From Ophiura sarsii (Eukaryota; Echinodermata; Ophiuroidea; Amphilepidida; Ophiuridae), in the NCBI GenBank assembly GCA_035610835.1, contig CM069457.1:16896149-16960148 (forward strand): a stretch of DNA of 64,000 nucleotides. The letters run 5' to 3'. The notes below the pieces were generated by a model. The model ran no database searches. It saw only the letters and a list, made by a program, of their open reading frames with translations, and was not told the origin of the DNA. The position numbers and the translations under genes are program-made. This document shows, one piece after another, positions 1-30,319 of this stretch. Within the stretch, counting starts at the first letter, position 1, and each line of letters starts with the position of its first letter.

Positions 1-497
1 GATGCTACTTTCGCTAAATGCGGGGCGGGCTTTCATCTAGCAACATGTAAACAAATTGGAATGAAAAACATTGTCGAATTCTGCTGCTTCATGGACGAGT
101 TATTATTAAAAGTTCATGTGATGTTTTTACACTGAGATCTACGAGGCAGAAGGGTAGTTAACCCATGTTAATGATGTGCAAATAAACTATTAGTAGTATT
201 GGTTAGATCTGAAGTCAAGCTAGTTCAGATTTCATGAGTAAAAAGCTTTACATATAAGTTATAACATTGAATTGACAAGTAAAAAAAAATTAGAGTAAGG
301 AGATAGATAAGAAAGTAACTAAGCTTATTTTAAAATTACACGCACATCGAATCGATACGCTTTAACTTTTAGCCTAGGACACGTTAAATGGAGACGTAAG
401 CTATTGCAAAGAAATAGTCGAAATGCTTTAAACATAATGAGTTATGCTAGAGTTATGCCAATCATATTTTCTACTGCAAGTACTGTCTAGTACTACT

Positions 498-672
498 AGG
501 CCTATAGATAAATTATTAAATTAATAATTGAACGAACACAACTAAGCAGCCTATCGCGATCGCGTACATTGCGTGAAGCGCGCTCAACCATTCACGTGAT
601 AATTTTGGGCGCTTTCATCTTTTGTACTGCGTTCGTGATGTTCGTTCAATTATTAATTTTCCTATAGGTTGG
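498..672. repeat. Short inverted-repeat element (MITE-like)
   Basis: The arms at about 498-536 and 630-672 are inverted copies of each other, both containing TTAATAATTGAACGAAC or its complement and bounded by CCTATAG-type sequence. The size and AT-rich core suit a small MITE; I cannot assign a superfamily. Confidence 0.5.
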
Positions 673-947
673 GGCGGACCTACGTCACGCCGGTGAAAAC
701 AATCAAACGCCGGTGAAAACAAAAACAAAAACAACTTGCGCAGATCAATCAATTAAGGCAACCGCACATTGCGCCTACTGCGAATCAAGTGCGTAACGCT
801 CAGCGTTGAGTGCGTGCATGGAATGTTTTGTTTCTGAAACACTGGTTGCCAAGCAAATTTGCTAAAAATAACTCAAGTGCCCGTATGTCCGCGCCCTCGT
901 ATAGTCTGTGTAGTGTAACTGTTTACAGTTTTAATGGGCAGTTTAGT

Positions 948-1329
948 TTAAAGGCATATTATGTGATCTTTTCCAGAGAGCGCCCTCTATTCATGATATT
1001 TTTTAGAAAGTAGATTTTCTTGCAGATTTACATTTCTGATCATAAATCGTACATACATTCCAAGTTACAGAGCGATACGATTCCTAATTACCTCAACATC
1101 ATGGTTTTAGAGTGAATTTAGACTATAATGAAATAAGTTGTCGGATATCCGACAGTTTATTTTCACTCTAAAACAATGATTTTGAAGTAATTAAGAATCG
1201 TATCGCCCTGTAACTTGGAATGTATGTACGATTTATGATCAGAAATGTAAATCTGCAAGAAAATCTGCTTTCAATTTTTTTTTCGATGTTGAGGGCGTTC
1301 CCTGGAAAGATCACATAATATACCTTTAA
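948..1329. mobile_element. Foldback MITE with TTAA ends
   Basis: Left and right halves (948-1095 and about 1185-1329) are long inverted copies, including TACATTTCTGATCATAAATC and its complement. The outer ends read TTAAAGGCATATT and its near-complement ending CCTTTAA, so TTAA lies at both edges (948-951 and 1326-1329). This resembles the ends of the element at 29954-30319. It has no coding capacity. Confidence 0.6.
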
Positions 1330-1885
1330 TGTATTGTAAGTAAGTGAAATGGATTCTAAACAGATAAATGTGTAAAAATACATTGTTATTTAATTATATA
1401 ATGTAATGTATCAGGGCAAGCTATTCAGGAAAAGGGAACCCATTTTAACAGTAACCATCTCTTGGATGGTCTCTACATGCTCTAAGCAAGTTGAAGAATA
1501 CCGTAGTAAGACGTTATTTGATCTCCTCATCCTCAGCAGTTAGTAAGGTTTTTTACCCCATTTCATGATTTGCTGGGTGATATTTCCACATTTTCTTTGG
1601 AGCGCTCAATAACTTCTATTCATCAACATGCCTATACTAGTCTAAAGTATTTGACCATCACGAGACACTGACGTAACTGCATATTTTTACTAATTGCAGT
1701 ACATAATGCGCGCGATTACTTGTGGCGCTGGCGTATACACACGAGCGTTGAAAAGCGGAAGATACATACGCGTGCCTAAAAGCTGCGCCTGTGAAGTTAT
1801 GTCACTGTCCAGAGGAAGCCAAACAGAGTATAGCAGAAGAGATAAAGTTGGCGTTGCGTGCATGCCAGTGGCTTTGCGTGCATGC

Positions 1886-2101
1886 CAGTGGCGTAGCTAG
1901 GTTTTCATATTGCGGGGCAAGAAATGAAAGTGAACCAACAAGATTGTCTGACGAAAGAATTACGCACCTAGCGCACAAAAATGTTTGACTTTACACTTTT
2001 TTTGCTATGATTAAGGTCAAATGAACCGACAGTGCCAATCTCTACGGACACAACAGTCAATATCCCCCCCCCCCCCCCCCCCCCCCCTGGCTACGCCACT
2101 G
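1886..2101. mobile_element. hAT-type MITE with 8-bp target duplication
   Basis: The ends are CAGTGGCGTAGCTAGG and the inverted CCTGGCTACGCCACTG. The octamer GTGCATGC flanks both sides (1878-1885 and 2102-2109), giving a clean 8-bp target duplication, the size made by hAT transposases. A poly-C run at 2065-2087 lies inside the right end. Related ends occur near 4852, 30493, 43017 and 51958-52000. Non-autonomous. Confidence 0.75.
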
Positions 2102-2332
2102 GTGCATGCCTAGATGGATGCTGATTACACAATCTGCAATGTGGTTCTTCGGCTTCCACAAAATGGTTATAGGCTGACGGCAGCATGTTCCCCTGCATGT
2201 TGGCACTTGCTCATTGAATGATGACTACATCAATTTAAGACAGTTAATGATAGAGTTTTTACATCACTGATTCATTTACTTTATACTACAAAATCAATCA
2301 ACACAACAACACCCTTAGTATGATGTCAGTTA

Positions 2333-2584
2333 GGGGTCGTCCAAAATTATCGCCATTTTCACTTACGTACAGAGCGTACGTAACTCTTTACCCCCCTCCC
2401 CCCCTCGAGTTACGTACGCAATAAATGGCGAAATTTTATTTTATTTTGTACTTTTAAAAAAAAAATCCCGCCTCGCAAGATCGCCATTTAAGTTACGTAC
2501 GGTTGGGGTATATTTCGACCCCCTCCCCCCCTCTTACGTACGCTTTGTACGTAACTGAAAATGGCGAAAATTATGGACGACCCC
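2333..2584. mobile_element. Palindromic MITE (GGGGTCGTCC ends)
   Basis: The ends GGGGTCGTCCAAAATTATCG and the inverted form (closing GGACGACCCC) enclose TTACGTACG-rich arms that are themselves inverted. TTA flanks both sides (2330-2332 and 2585-2587), a probable 2- or 3-bp target duplication. There is no reading frame. Confidence 0.65.
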
Positions 2585-2640
2585 TTAGCCTCCCACCCCT
2601 TATCCCCTTATTTATACTACATGTATAGAACTATCACCGC

Positions 2641-3970
2641 TCTGCATGACTGACTGGTATGGTCATCTTGAGAAACGTAATAGTGTGGCTGTTGCTTTAT
2701 TCGATCTTAGTAAGGCTTTCGACAAAGTCCCCCACAGTCCGCTTTTGCTTAAAATCCACTCTGCTGGCATCACTGGTCCTCTTCTCAGTTGGTTTAGGTC
2801 CTACCTATCTGACAGAACCCAGTCAGTGTCCGTCCATGGTGTCTCCTCTGATCCTGTTCCTGTTCTTTCTGGAGTTTCTCAGGGTTCTGTCCTTGGGCCT
2901 CTTCTCTTATCTATATTGATGACCTTTGCCTTTCTAAGTTCTCCCCCGACAGTTCCTTGGTTCTCTTCGCAGATGACACCACTCTCTACAAACCTCTCAC
3001 CCATGACATCGACATTGATAGCTTTCAATCTGCCATCGACACCATCCATCAATGGTTCACCAGCAAACACCTCACCGCCAATGCCAGCAAGATGAAGTTG
3101 ATGGGGGTTTCTACCAAAAAGGATCCCTTTCCCAACCTGCAACTTAACATCAATAATCAGGCGATTGAGAGGGTGTCCTCTGTCAAATTTCTTGGCATTC
3201 ATATTTCCAGCAATCTATCCTGGAATGTGCATGTTGACTACATCTGCAAGAAAAGCGAGGAAAACCATTGGCTACATCCATAGGGCTTTCAACAGTTCGT
3301 CTCCTACTTCCCGCCGGATTCTTTACTTGGCCTTGGTTCGTCCAATTCTTGAGTACGGCAGCATCACTTGGCATCCTTTGAACATTACCTTGACCAACAG
3401 GCTTGAGTCAACGCAGCGGTTTGCTTCTAGAGTTATCCTCCAATCCTGGAATCTTTCCCACAAAGATCTCCTTCTGGACTCTAAACTCCCTCCCCTGTCA
3501 AGGCGTCGTGATATTGCTGTTCTTTGCCATCTCTTCAAGATCTTCAACCACCTTTGTTCGTCTCCTAATCCATTCAAGCCCCTTCCCAGACCCAATCTTC
3601 GCAACCTCAACAGCTGTGCCCTTTATCCCCCTTTCTGCAGAGTGCAGACTTTCTCTCTCCAAAATGTCTTTCTATCCTTTTGCTCCCACTTTGTGGAACT
3701 ATCTCCCTGATGTTGTTGTCAAGAGTACTACCTTAACATCCTTCAAGACTGCTGTTTGCCACCATCTCCTGTAGCCAGTTCCATTTGTTTCACCCGTCTG
3801 GTCCCTTTTTGTTTTTCCCTTTCATTTCTCTTGTTCCCCTCTTGGTTTTTTTTGGTTTTTTGTCTGTCCCTTTTTATTTATTTTAGATGTTCGGGCATCC
3901 CTTTAATTTAGTGCTTGTCACTATTGGGTTTGTCCTGGCTCTTCAGGCTATTGTTATAAATAAATAAACT
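2641..3970 (+). pseudogene. 5'-truncated, frameshifted non-LTR retrotransposon (CR1/Jockey-like RT)
   Basis: Reverse-transcriptase C-terminal part spread over three frames. The first frame (2646-2910) has the motif A block [14 protein letters not shown] and the [12 protein letters not shown] block. After a frameshift near 2910, [11 protein letters not shown] carries the FADD catalytic box. A second shift near 3250 leads to the thumb and tail region (IGYIHRAF, LYLALVRPILEYGS, LPPLSRRRDIAVLCHLFKIF), and a third near 3690 to the terminal WNYLPDVVVKS. The endonuclease and N-terminus are missing. The 3' end is a short ATAAATAAA tail at about 3953-3967. A dead, 5'-truncated LINE copy; CR1-like is the best guess. 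Confidence 0.85.
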
Positions 3971-4169
3971 ATAAAACCAACAGTTATTGTCCAATCAATA
4001 ATCAATCAAAACATTGTTTTATTCATATATTGCTGCATCAATCAGCACCACGCATAGACTAAGTCCTTACTATACCTTATCTTCACACAGCCCTGTGAGG
4101 AGGTTCATCAGCCAATTAGAGGGTTGAGGGAATCAGTCTACACCTGACCATACACTACTACTCAGTACC

Positions 4170-22775
<18,606 letters not shown>

Positions 22776-22820
22776 TATGGATCCCATACACTGACGCACA
22801 TACTCCAGTGTTTTGGATCA

Positions 22821-23010
22821 TTAACTTTCCTCGCGGCAGACGATAGTTCCAAAATTTCCCAAAATGTTTTAAAAATGTCAAAATTATTCAACTTCATCAC
22901 CATATTTGGAATCACCATGAGAAATGCATTAATATAAGTACAAACATGGCTAGTATTGGTCAAGTAATTCAGGAGGAAAGCTTTCTGAAAAACTGTTTTG
23001 TACTGTGCAT
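22821..23010. mobile_element. TTAA-family-1 MITE, 3'-truncated
   Basis: Starts TTAACTTTCCTCGCGGCAG and follows the family interior (CATGGCTAGTATTGG) up to AACTGTTTTGTA, where similarity stops. The right inverted end is missing. Confidence 0.65.
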
Positions 23011-23559
23011 GGATGTAAGATTTCAGGTTATTGCCTTATGTCAGGAATTGTCTATGATTTCAGGCAATCCTTGCCTGTTAGTCAATGTCATAATGCTATG
23101 GATATAATTCCAACAATGTGTGCGTTAGAGCAGACGAGCATTAACATGGAAATGCGTACCGGAGGCTTTCAAAAAATGGCCGTGCGGCATGATTGGTCAA
23201 TCGTGAAATCATCACGTGGCATGCTTGGATGGTTGTTTGCTCATTTCATGCATCTGGACACAGCTCCACGAACAACAACAAAAGATGCATAGCATTATGA
23301 CAGTGATACTTTATAAAAAAGTCAGCTATTTTAGGCAACTTTCAGGCATTTCTCTAAGTAGAATGCATGCTTTCATCACAGAGTGTGCTGTTTTCTGGAT
23401 ATGAAACATTCTACCGTGAAACACATTATCCGCATGGTGCAATTCAATTGGTGTGTTGGTTTCCATAGCAGCGTGGTACATCAACAATGCTTTGCTACTG
23501 TGCTATAAGTTAGTTGTTGAACCATTGAAATACCTAATTGCTTTCTTTGCATATCCTTA

Positions 23560-23870
23560 AAAGTAGGTGTTCCGATTGCTGGTCCAATTTTCAACTTGAT
23601 GTTTTCTATTTTACATGAAGGGTCATCCTTAAAATAGTCGAATTCCAAAGTTTGAGTTGTATTACTCCAATAGTTTTTTTATTTTAGAAGCACAAGGTGA
23701 CATGAAATTTCCTCATTGAATAGTACATAAATGTTCGGGTGGTAAACCACCTTTGACAGTATTTTTGCCTATATCATCTAAATGGAACATATCTTGCTCT
23801 TGCACCAAATATTTTTCAGAAATAATGAGAAAAATATGGGGTTTCAAAAATATGTTTATGGGCAAATAAA
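23560..23870. mobile_element. Repeat related in inverse to 44510-44818
   Basis: Contains AGTAGGTGTTCCGATTG, then CAACTTGATGTTTTCTATTT and CATGAAGGGTCATCCTTAAA. The block at 44510-44818 is the reverse complement with drift. Similar modules occur in 29954-30319 and at the right end of a block ending near 59590. A dispersed MITE family with an AAAGGTRGRTG-type end. Confidence 0.5.
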
Positions 23871-24261
23871 TGCTCAAGTGATCCAAACATCAACCTTTGA
23901 TTGACAGAAATGAAGAAAAAAAAAGATCCTGAACTTTGGTCTAAATCAGTCCGACTCTTTCTGTTTCATTTTATTCACTAATCATCTATTCCATATTGTG
24001 TTTGGGGTCATAGTCTTTGGTATCACTGGTGAAAACCTGTTTACTCTCGAAAAAGCCAAATTAACCCTCAACATAACTGATATTTACTTCTATTCACTTT
24101 TTTTTTCTAACTCTGCCATAGTTCAAAACCTTTTTTTTTTTGTGTGTGGTTACTTATACAATTTTGTATTTAATACAATTAGTTGGATTCAGTCCTATGT
24201 AGAGTGTTAATCTGAGACCAGTAGGTATTATACTGGTCTCAGTTTTCTATCATGATGAATG

Positions 24262-24533
24262 GCCGGGGGGTGTGGGATACTTAGTGGATATGAGGTTACG
24301 GGGATCTGCGGCCAAATAGGGTCCCATATTTCACCCTCTGGTAAATGAATTACCCCTTTTCAAAGCCATTTATGGGTCTAAAATCCTTAATTTTGCTGTT
24401 CTTCACAGAAATTTTCAATTTTCAATTTTGCTGATGGCACATTCCTACCAAAAACTATCCGAATACACCCCGCCCCAACCCCCCCCCCCCCACCCCCCCC
24501 CCCCCCCCCCCTCCTCACCTCATCCCCGGGCCA
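24262..24533. mobile_element. GC-ended MITE with poly-C runs
   Basis: Left end GCCGGGGGGTGTGGGATA; right end poly-C, then CCTCATCCCCGGGCC. Related flanking stretches (ACTGGTCTCAG followed by CATCAT or CATGATG) occur on each side, at about 24232 and 24541. The end style resembles the GGGGGGCACT family but the interior differs. Confidence 0.4.
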
Positions 24534-25686
24534 GTAAGTACTGGTCTCAGGTTTTCATCATATGGAATGCTTAGTTTGTAATATTTGCTATATAGTGTCA
24601 TTAGGCAGGGAAATTATCCCGTTTGTCATGGCCCCTGAACATGTTTAAAGTAAACTCGCCTTATAAGTCTTTTACAGTTGGCAGTTTGGAGTTAACCATG
24701 TTCAAAGCCAAATATACACAGGGGTGTAAAAACTAACAGGTCTATGCGGGCTGAAAAGTAACCCTGCCTGCTTGTAAACAATTCATGATCAAGTTTATAT
24801 TATTACCAAGAGACAGGCCTCTGGACTGTAGCGAGATATAACAATGGTCTCTCTGCATACCTGAAATGATGTAATAGCTAATATTTGAATTGATTGTTCC
24901 AGACATATAACCTTTATCAATTATTGCTAATTTAATTGTGTATTGTGTATTCATAGTGTATATATGTATTCATATTGTTTGTATAATATAATCTTTGTAA
25001 ATAAAAGATTCACATTTTTGGACTGTAGACCTGGATAAATCCGACAGTGATTAATAACTATGGGGTAATCCGGGGTTTGGAATAATGCAAAGGGTGGATA
25101 TTTGGAAATATGCTGAAAAAAATATAGAGAGAGAAAATGGGCAAAAATAACATGTCAAAATTACCTCAAATTAGCTTAAAATTGGTCTGAAATATCTAAT
25201 TTCAGACCAGATTAAGGTCATTTCTGCCAATTTTGACATTAAAAGCCAAATTGATGCGCATGTTTCCCCCAATATTTTCTCCCACCCCAGATTTGTTCTT
25301 GCCCCATTTGCCCACCCCTTCCTAGTTCTCATGATGCCACCACTATGTATGGCAGTCCAGTCCAGGGGGGCCACTTGAATTCAAAAGTGGATACCAACAA
25401 ATTAATAACAATGTTACTATTGGACTCTGTCAATTTGTAGAATTTTGTATAGTATAGACAATGTCACCTGTAACATCACAGCAGCCAAGCAAAAAAAGCC
25501 TGTCTGCCGCCGATGTGCACTCGAATTGCCTGCCAAACAAAAGCTTGCCTGCCGGTATGTGAGCGTAATTGAAGAGGGTGTCCATAATATAAACCATGCA
25601 CTAAACCAAACCAGTCATGTGTAACAACAGCAGTCAATACAACAGTCAATGCATGTTCCCCTGTGCATGGAATGGAACCAGGCACT

Positions 25687-25962
25687 TAACCCTTACAGCC
25701 CCAGATCCCATGAAATCCCATTTCCCAGCTTCCTGGTTCCGCCTGGCGCTGAGGTTTTTGTCTGAAATAATGGCCCCGGGCTATATAGCTGGGCGAATAC
25801 ACTCGCCCAGCACAGCTTCCCCCGTGGCGCAGTTGGTAGAGTGTCCGCTCGCCAACCGAGAGGTCGTGGGTTCAAACCCCGGGGCGTGGCACCTCTTGTT
25901 GTGTGTGCTTTTTTCGCTTGAAAAAAATTTCGTTGGAAAATCCACCGGGTGGGTTAGGGTTA
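25687..25962 (+). mobile_element. tRNA-headed SINE-like element with hairpin, copy 2
   Basis: Starts TTAACCCTTACAGCCCC and ends GGGTTAGGGTTA. A perfect 9-bp hairpin GCTGGGCGA-ATACAC-TCGCCCAGC (25788-25811) follows AATGGCCCCGGGCTATATA. The tRNA-like block (about 25820-25885) has an A box (TGGCGCAGTTGG) and a B box (GGTTCAAACCC). No poly-A or simple-repeat tail is seen. Nearly identical to the next copy 58 bp away. Confidence 0.75.
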
Positions 25963-26020
25963 TGGAACGATTTTTTTTCTTCTTTTTAATTTTCACTTTT
26001 TTTCTCTAATTTTACCCTGA

Positions 26021-26298
26021 TTAACCCTTACAGCCCCAGATCCCATGAAATCCCATTTCCCAGCATCCTGGTTCCGCCTGGCGCTGAGGTTTTTGTCTGA
26101 AATAATGGCCCCGGGCTATATAGCTGGGCGAATACACTCGCCCAGCACAGCTTCCCCCGTGGCGCAGTTGGTAGAGTGTCCGCCCGCCAACCGAGAGGTC
26201 GTGGGTTCAAACCCCGGGGCGTGGCACCTCTTGTTGTGTGTGCTTTTTTCGCTTGAAAAAAATTTCGTTGGAAAATCCACCGGGTGGGTTAGGGTTAA
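26021..26298 (+). mobile_element. tRNA-headed SINE-like element with hairpin, copy 3
   Basis: Almost identical to 25687-25962, with the same hairpin at 26123-26146. Both edges read TTAA: TTAACCCT at the left and AGGGTTAA at the right (26295-26298). The two copies lie in direct orientation, so either a segmental duplication or two insertions is possible. Confidence 0.75.
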
Positions 26299-26376
26299 TA
26301 TTGTTGATCAACAAGAGGTGACATGGTCTATAGATACTTTTTTTAGAGTATAGTTGGTAATGCAGCATGTAGCTTT

Positions 26377-26537
26377 GGAAGCGCCTCTTCTCAGCATTGT
26401 GATGCTGTCGCTGTAGTTACATACATGATCACCTTTACCTCCCCACCCTCTATGACATTCTGCTGTCACATGATGTACAAAGGTGATCATGTGACTATTG
26501 CAGGAACAGCATCACAACGCTGAAGAAGAGGTAGAGC
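26377..26537. repeat. Inverted repeat (GCATTGTGATGCTGT arms)
   Basis: CGCCTCTTCTCAGC and downstream GATCACCTTTACC near 26380-26440 recur inverted at about 26475-26537 (AAAGGTGATCATG, CAGCATCACAACGCTG). A short hairpin-forming repeat, probably a MITE. Confidence 0.45.
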
Positions 26538-27419
26538 CAACGAGATAGATATACATAGAGCGCCCTGCTTGTCAAGAAAATGAAGTCAACAAATCAAAAA
26601 ATAATTTTATGAAATTTCATCGTTTTACAAAATCAATCACATAAGTAGGTAAATATGCACATATTTTGGCCGAGAATCCCGTATCAAGATTTAAGATTGA
26701 CCCAAAAAGGGCTGATTTCCAGTTGTTTTGAGTACCGTCTGCTCGCAAAATTGTATAAAGTTGCCGTATTATTTGCAAATCCACTAAATTCAGTCGATTC
26801 ATTCATGAACCGTTGCTGCAATTGGTCGCAAGATCGCAAAATTGGCTTCACGCGACCACTTGCGGCAACGGGCCCTGAAATAATATTACTGATTTCATAG
26901 AATTATTTTGCTATCTTTTATTTAACACTGATATCTTATGTAGCTTAAACTAAGAAATTAAGATATCCAAAACAAAAGTTGATAACTATTTCTCCATTTC
27001 TAATGTATAACTGATTGAATTCACTATGTTTTGAAAGATTTGGTGGTTCATCTATAATTTTACACGATTTCGAGAGTGAGATTTAGGATTGCATTGTAAA
27101 TGTGCTGGCAATGACCCTAGCTACAGTCATCGCTCTACCTATATCTATCTCGTTGGGTAGAGCTTAATACTTCATTCATCTTTGTGTACCTAAATTGTAC
27201 CCTAAACATATGTATTTCCAAGTGTTACACAAATACATCCTTTTTGTAGTCACCCATTGTTTCAATTGTGGATTCTTCTCATTCTATGTGTAAAGTATAC
27301 AATGTGTATATGATTTGTATGTAAATAAAAGGATTTAAAAGACATATAATATGTTCATGATTGATACTTTGACAGGGATGTACTATTTGAAGTTTTAAAT
27401 ACAGTCAGCTGGTCTATCA

Positions 27420-29290
27420 ATCCCAGTGACCCCATCTATATATTGGTCCCACTGACTCTATTTACTCTATTTGCTGATATATCAGGCCCGCTGACCCCAT
27501 CCACTGATGTATCTGTACCAGTAATGTATTGGTCCATCTAGCCCCATCTACTGATATATCAGTCCCACTGACCCCATCTACTGATCTACAGTCCCACTAA
27601 CCCCATCTATTGATCTATCAGTCCCACTAACCACATCTACTGATCTATCAGTCCCATTGACCCCATCTACTTATCTATCAGTCCCACTGACCCCATCTAC
27701 TGATCTATCAGTCCCACTAACCCCATCTACTGATCTATCAGTCCCATTGACCCATCTACTGATCTATCAGTCCCACTAACCACATCTACTGATCTATCAG
27801 TCCCATTGACCCATCTACTGATCTATCAGTCCCACTTACCCCATCTACTGATCTATCAGTCCCACTAACCCCATCTACTGATCTATCAGTCCCATTGACC
27901 CATCTACTGATCTATCAGTCCCACTAACCACATCTACTGATCTATCAGTCCCACTAACCACATCTACTGATCTATCGTCCCTCTGACCTCATCTACTGAT
28001 ATATCAGTCCCACTTACCCCATCTACTGATCTATCAGTCCCACTGACCCCATCTACTGATCTACAGTCCCACTTACCCCATCTACTGATCTATCAGTCCC
28101 ACTTACCCCATCTACTGATATATCAGTCCCACTGACCCCATCTACTGATCTACAGTCCCACTAACCCCATCTACTGATCTATCAGTCCCACTAACCACAT
28201 CTACTGATCTATTAGTCCTTCTGACCCCATCTACTGATCTATTAGTCCCACTGACCCCATCTACTGATCTATCAGTCCCACTAACCATCTACTGATCTAT
28301 CAGTCCCATTGACCCATCTACTGATCTATCAGTCCCACTTACCCCATCTACTGATCTATCAGTCCCACTGACCCCATCTACTGATCTACAGTCCCACTTA
28401 CCCCATCTACTGATCTATCAGTCCCACTTACCCCATTTACTGATATATCAGTCCCACTAACCCCATCTACTGATCTATCAGTCCCACTTACCCCATCTAC
28501 TGATCTATCAGTCCCACTAACCCCATCTACTGATCTATCAGTCCCATTGACCCATCTACTGATCTATCAGTCCCACTAACCCCATCTACTGATCTATCAG
28601 TCCCATTGACCCCATCTACTGATCTATCAGTCCCACTTACCCCATCTACTGATATATCAGTCCCACTAACCCCATCTACTGATCTATCAGTCCCACTTAC
28701 CCCATCTACTGATCTATCAGTCCCACTAACCCCATCTACTGATCTATCAGTCCCATTGACCCATCTACTGATCTATCAGTCCCACTAACCCCATCTACTG
28801 ATCTATCAGTCCCATTGACCCCATCTACTGATCTATCAGTCCCACTAACCCCATCTACTGATCTATCAGTCCCACTAACCCCATCTACTGATCTATCAGC
28901 CCCACTAACCCCATCTACTGATATATCAGTCCCACTGACCCCATCTACTGATCTATCAGTCCCACTGACCCCATCTACTGATCTATCAGTCCCACTAACC
29001 CCATCTACTGATATATCAGTCCCACTGACCCCATCTACTGATCTATCAGTCCCATTGACCCATCTACTGATCTATCAGTCCCACTAACCCCATCTACTGA
29101 TCTATCAGTCCCACTAACCCCATCTACTGATCTATCAGTCCCACTGACCCCATCTACTGATCTATCAGTCCCTCTGACCCCATCTACTGATCTATCTGTC
29201 CCTGTGACACATCTACTGATCTATCAGTCCCTCTGACCCATCTATATCTATCAGTCCCACTAACCCACTGATCTATCGGTCCCTTTGTCA
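27420..29290. repeat. 30-bp satellite array, about 1.9 kb
   Basis: About 60 head-to-tail copies of a 29- or 30-bp unit reading ATCTACTGATCTATCAGTCC then CACTAACCCC. Variation is concentrated at the CTAACC/CTGACC/CTTACC position and in occasional 1-bp losses. Stretches are open as a decapeptide repeat (PSTDLSVPLT), but frames break wherever a unit loses a base. The edges decay gradually. Confidence 0.95.
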
Positions 29291-29314
29291 ATACTGGACC
29301 ACCAAATTGTGTTT

Positions 29315-29703
29315 CAGTATCGACCGATACTGCAAAGTTTCTATGTCTCGTGATATACGGTCAACAACAAAAAGGAACTTACGAGACCGTGATCATAAAT
29401 AAGAACGCTGTCTATTTGTTCTGGTTGTAACAGTTCCTTTAACTTTAATCAACTCCAACAATGATCATGGTCTGTAGAAAGACAAGAACATAAGAAAGCA
29501 TAATCAATATCCTCTAGTTCCAGTATCGGGCGATACTGGTACACATACTATTAGTGTTTGTGGCCAGTATTGTTCGATACTGGTGCATACTTTTGTTGCA
29601 ATAGCGCCCGATACTACTGGTGCATTTTATATGTCCCAGTATCGTCCAACACTGACTTTGTACCAGTATCGAAGGATGGTGTTCCAGTATCGGATAATAC
29701 TAG
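29315..29703. repeat. Cluster of imperfect CAGTATCGNNCGATACTG palindromes
   Basis: Sites at 29315-29332, 29521-29538, 29565-29582, 29637-29654, 29664-29681 and 29685-29703, plus partial sites near 29288 and 29602. The first two are perfect apart from the central two bases. They lie just past the satellite. They could be protein-binding sites or a decayed palindromic satellite. Confidence 0.7.
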
Positions 29704-29953
29704 TCCAGTCCAGATCTGGGACCTAAGTACACTTTTTCCAAGGAATGCACAAATGAATGTATCAACCAATCCACCAATTAATCATTTTAATTTATTATCA
29801 AATTAATAATAGATGTATAATGGAATGACTGATTGAAATTGAATGGTTGAAAGGAAGACTGAACTTTGGTCAAATTTTGTTCTTATAGAAGTTTTAGTTA
29901 TTCTGTAGGTCATTGCACTATCTTTGTATACCGCTTTTGCCTACTATCTCCTA

Positions 29954-30319
29954 TTAAAGGTAGATGACCCGATCACATTTTCGTAACACAGAATTATTTC
30001 AAACATACGGAGATTTTCATATCATATGAAAGCTCGTATTTTTCTCATCATCATACTGAAATTTGACGGCCTAATTCGGTATAATGACAGAGAAATCGAC
30101 GAAATAGCGTTGAATTACCGCGAATGGTGGTATACCACCGATATAGTTTGTGTACTACTCAATGGGTACAGTTCACAGCATCTTGTGCGTCTAAAATAAG
30201 AACCATAATAGCTATGCATCTCAAATTTTGGGACACAACGTTTTTAAGGATGACCTTTCATGTAGAATAGAAAACTTCAAGTTGAAAATCGGAAATGTGA
30301 TCGGGTCATCTACCTTTAA
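29954..30319. mobile_element. TTAA-flanked MITE with TTAAAGGTAGATGACC ends
   Basis: Inverted ends TTAAAGGTAGATGACCCGAT and its complement bound 366 bp, with TTAA at 29954-29957 and 30316-30319. The interior shares the CATGTAGAATAGAAAACTTC module with 23560-23870 and 44510-44818. No coding. Confidence 0.7.

Larger units (their letters stand above)
1..4169. other. Intergenic, repeat-rich, no host gene seen
   Basis: I find no convincing exon upstream of 4170; open frames here are short and lack family resemblance. The stretch holds inverted-repeat elements (498-672, 948-1329), a hAT-type MITE (1886-2101), a palindromic MITE (2333-2584) and a broken LINE (2641-3970). The part from about 3971 to 4169 should contain the ARMH1 promoter and 5' leader, but I see no clear TATA box. 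A non-coding upstream exon cannot be excluded. Confidence 0.6.
22776..25020 (+). other. Probable ARMH1 3' UTR and downstream sequence
   Basis: No coding is seen after the TAA at 22773-22775. A truncated TTAA-family-1 element starts 45 bp downstream. The first convincing polyadenylation-type signal on the plus strand, GTAAATAAAAG, is at about 24997-25007; a similar one is at 27321-27331. Whether the UTR really runs this far is unknown. Confidence 0.3.

Noticed and set aside
23005..23404. Possible small gene from frames at 23005-23292 and 23216-23404
   Set aside because: No family resemblance, no splice signals, and the sequence directly follows a truncated MITE.
25820..25885. tRNA gene in the TTAACCCT element
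   Set aside because: A and B boxes are good, but the acceptor and anticodon arms do not pair properly; treated as a tRNA-derived head.
28606..29087. Open frames encoding PSTDLSVPLT repeats
   Set aside because: They arise from the 30-bp satellite; single-base losses break the frame repeatedly and no start context, splice structure or flanking gene supports translation.
27420..29290. Repeat array considered as CRISPR
   Set aside because: Units are head-to-tail without unique spacers, and the genome is eukaryotic.
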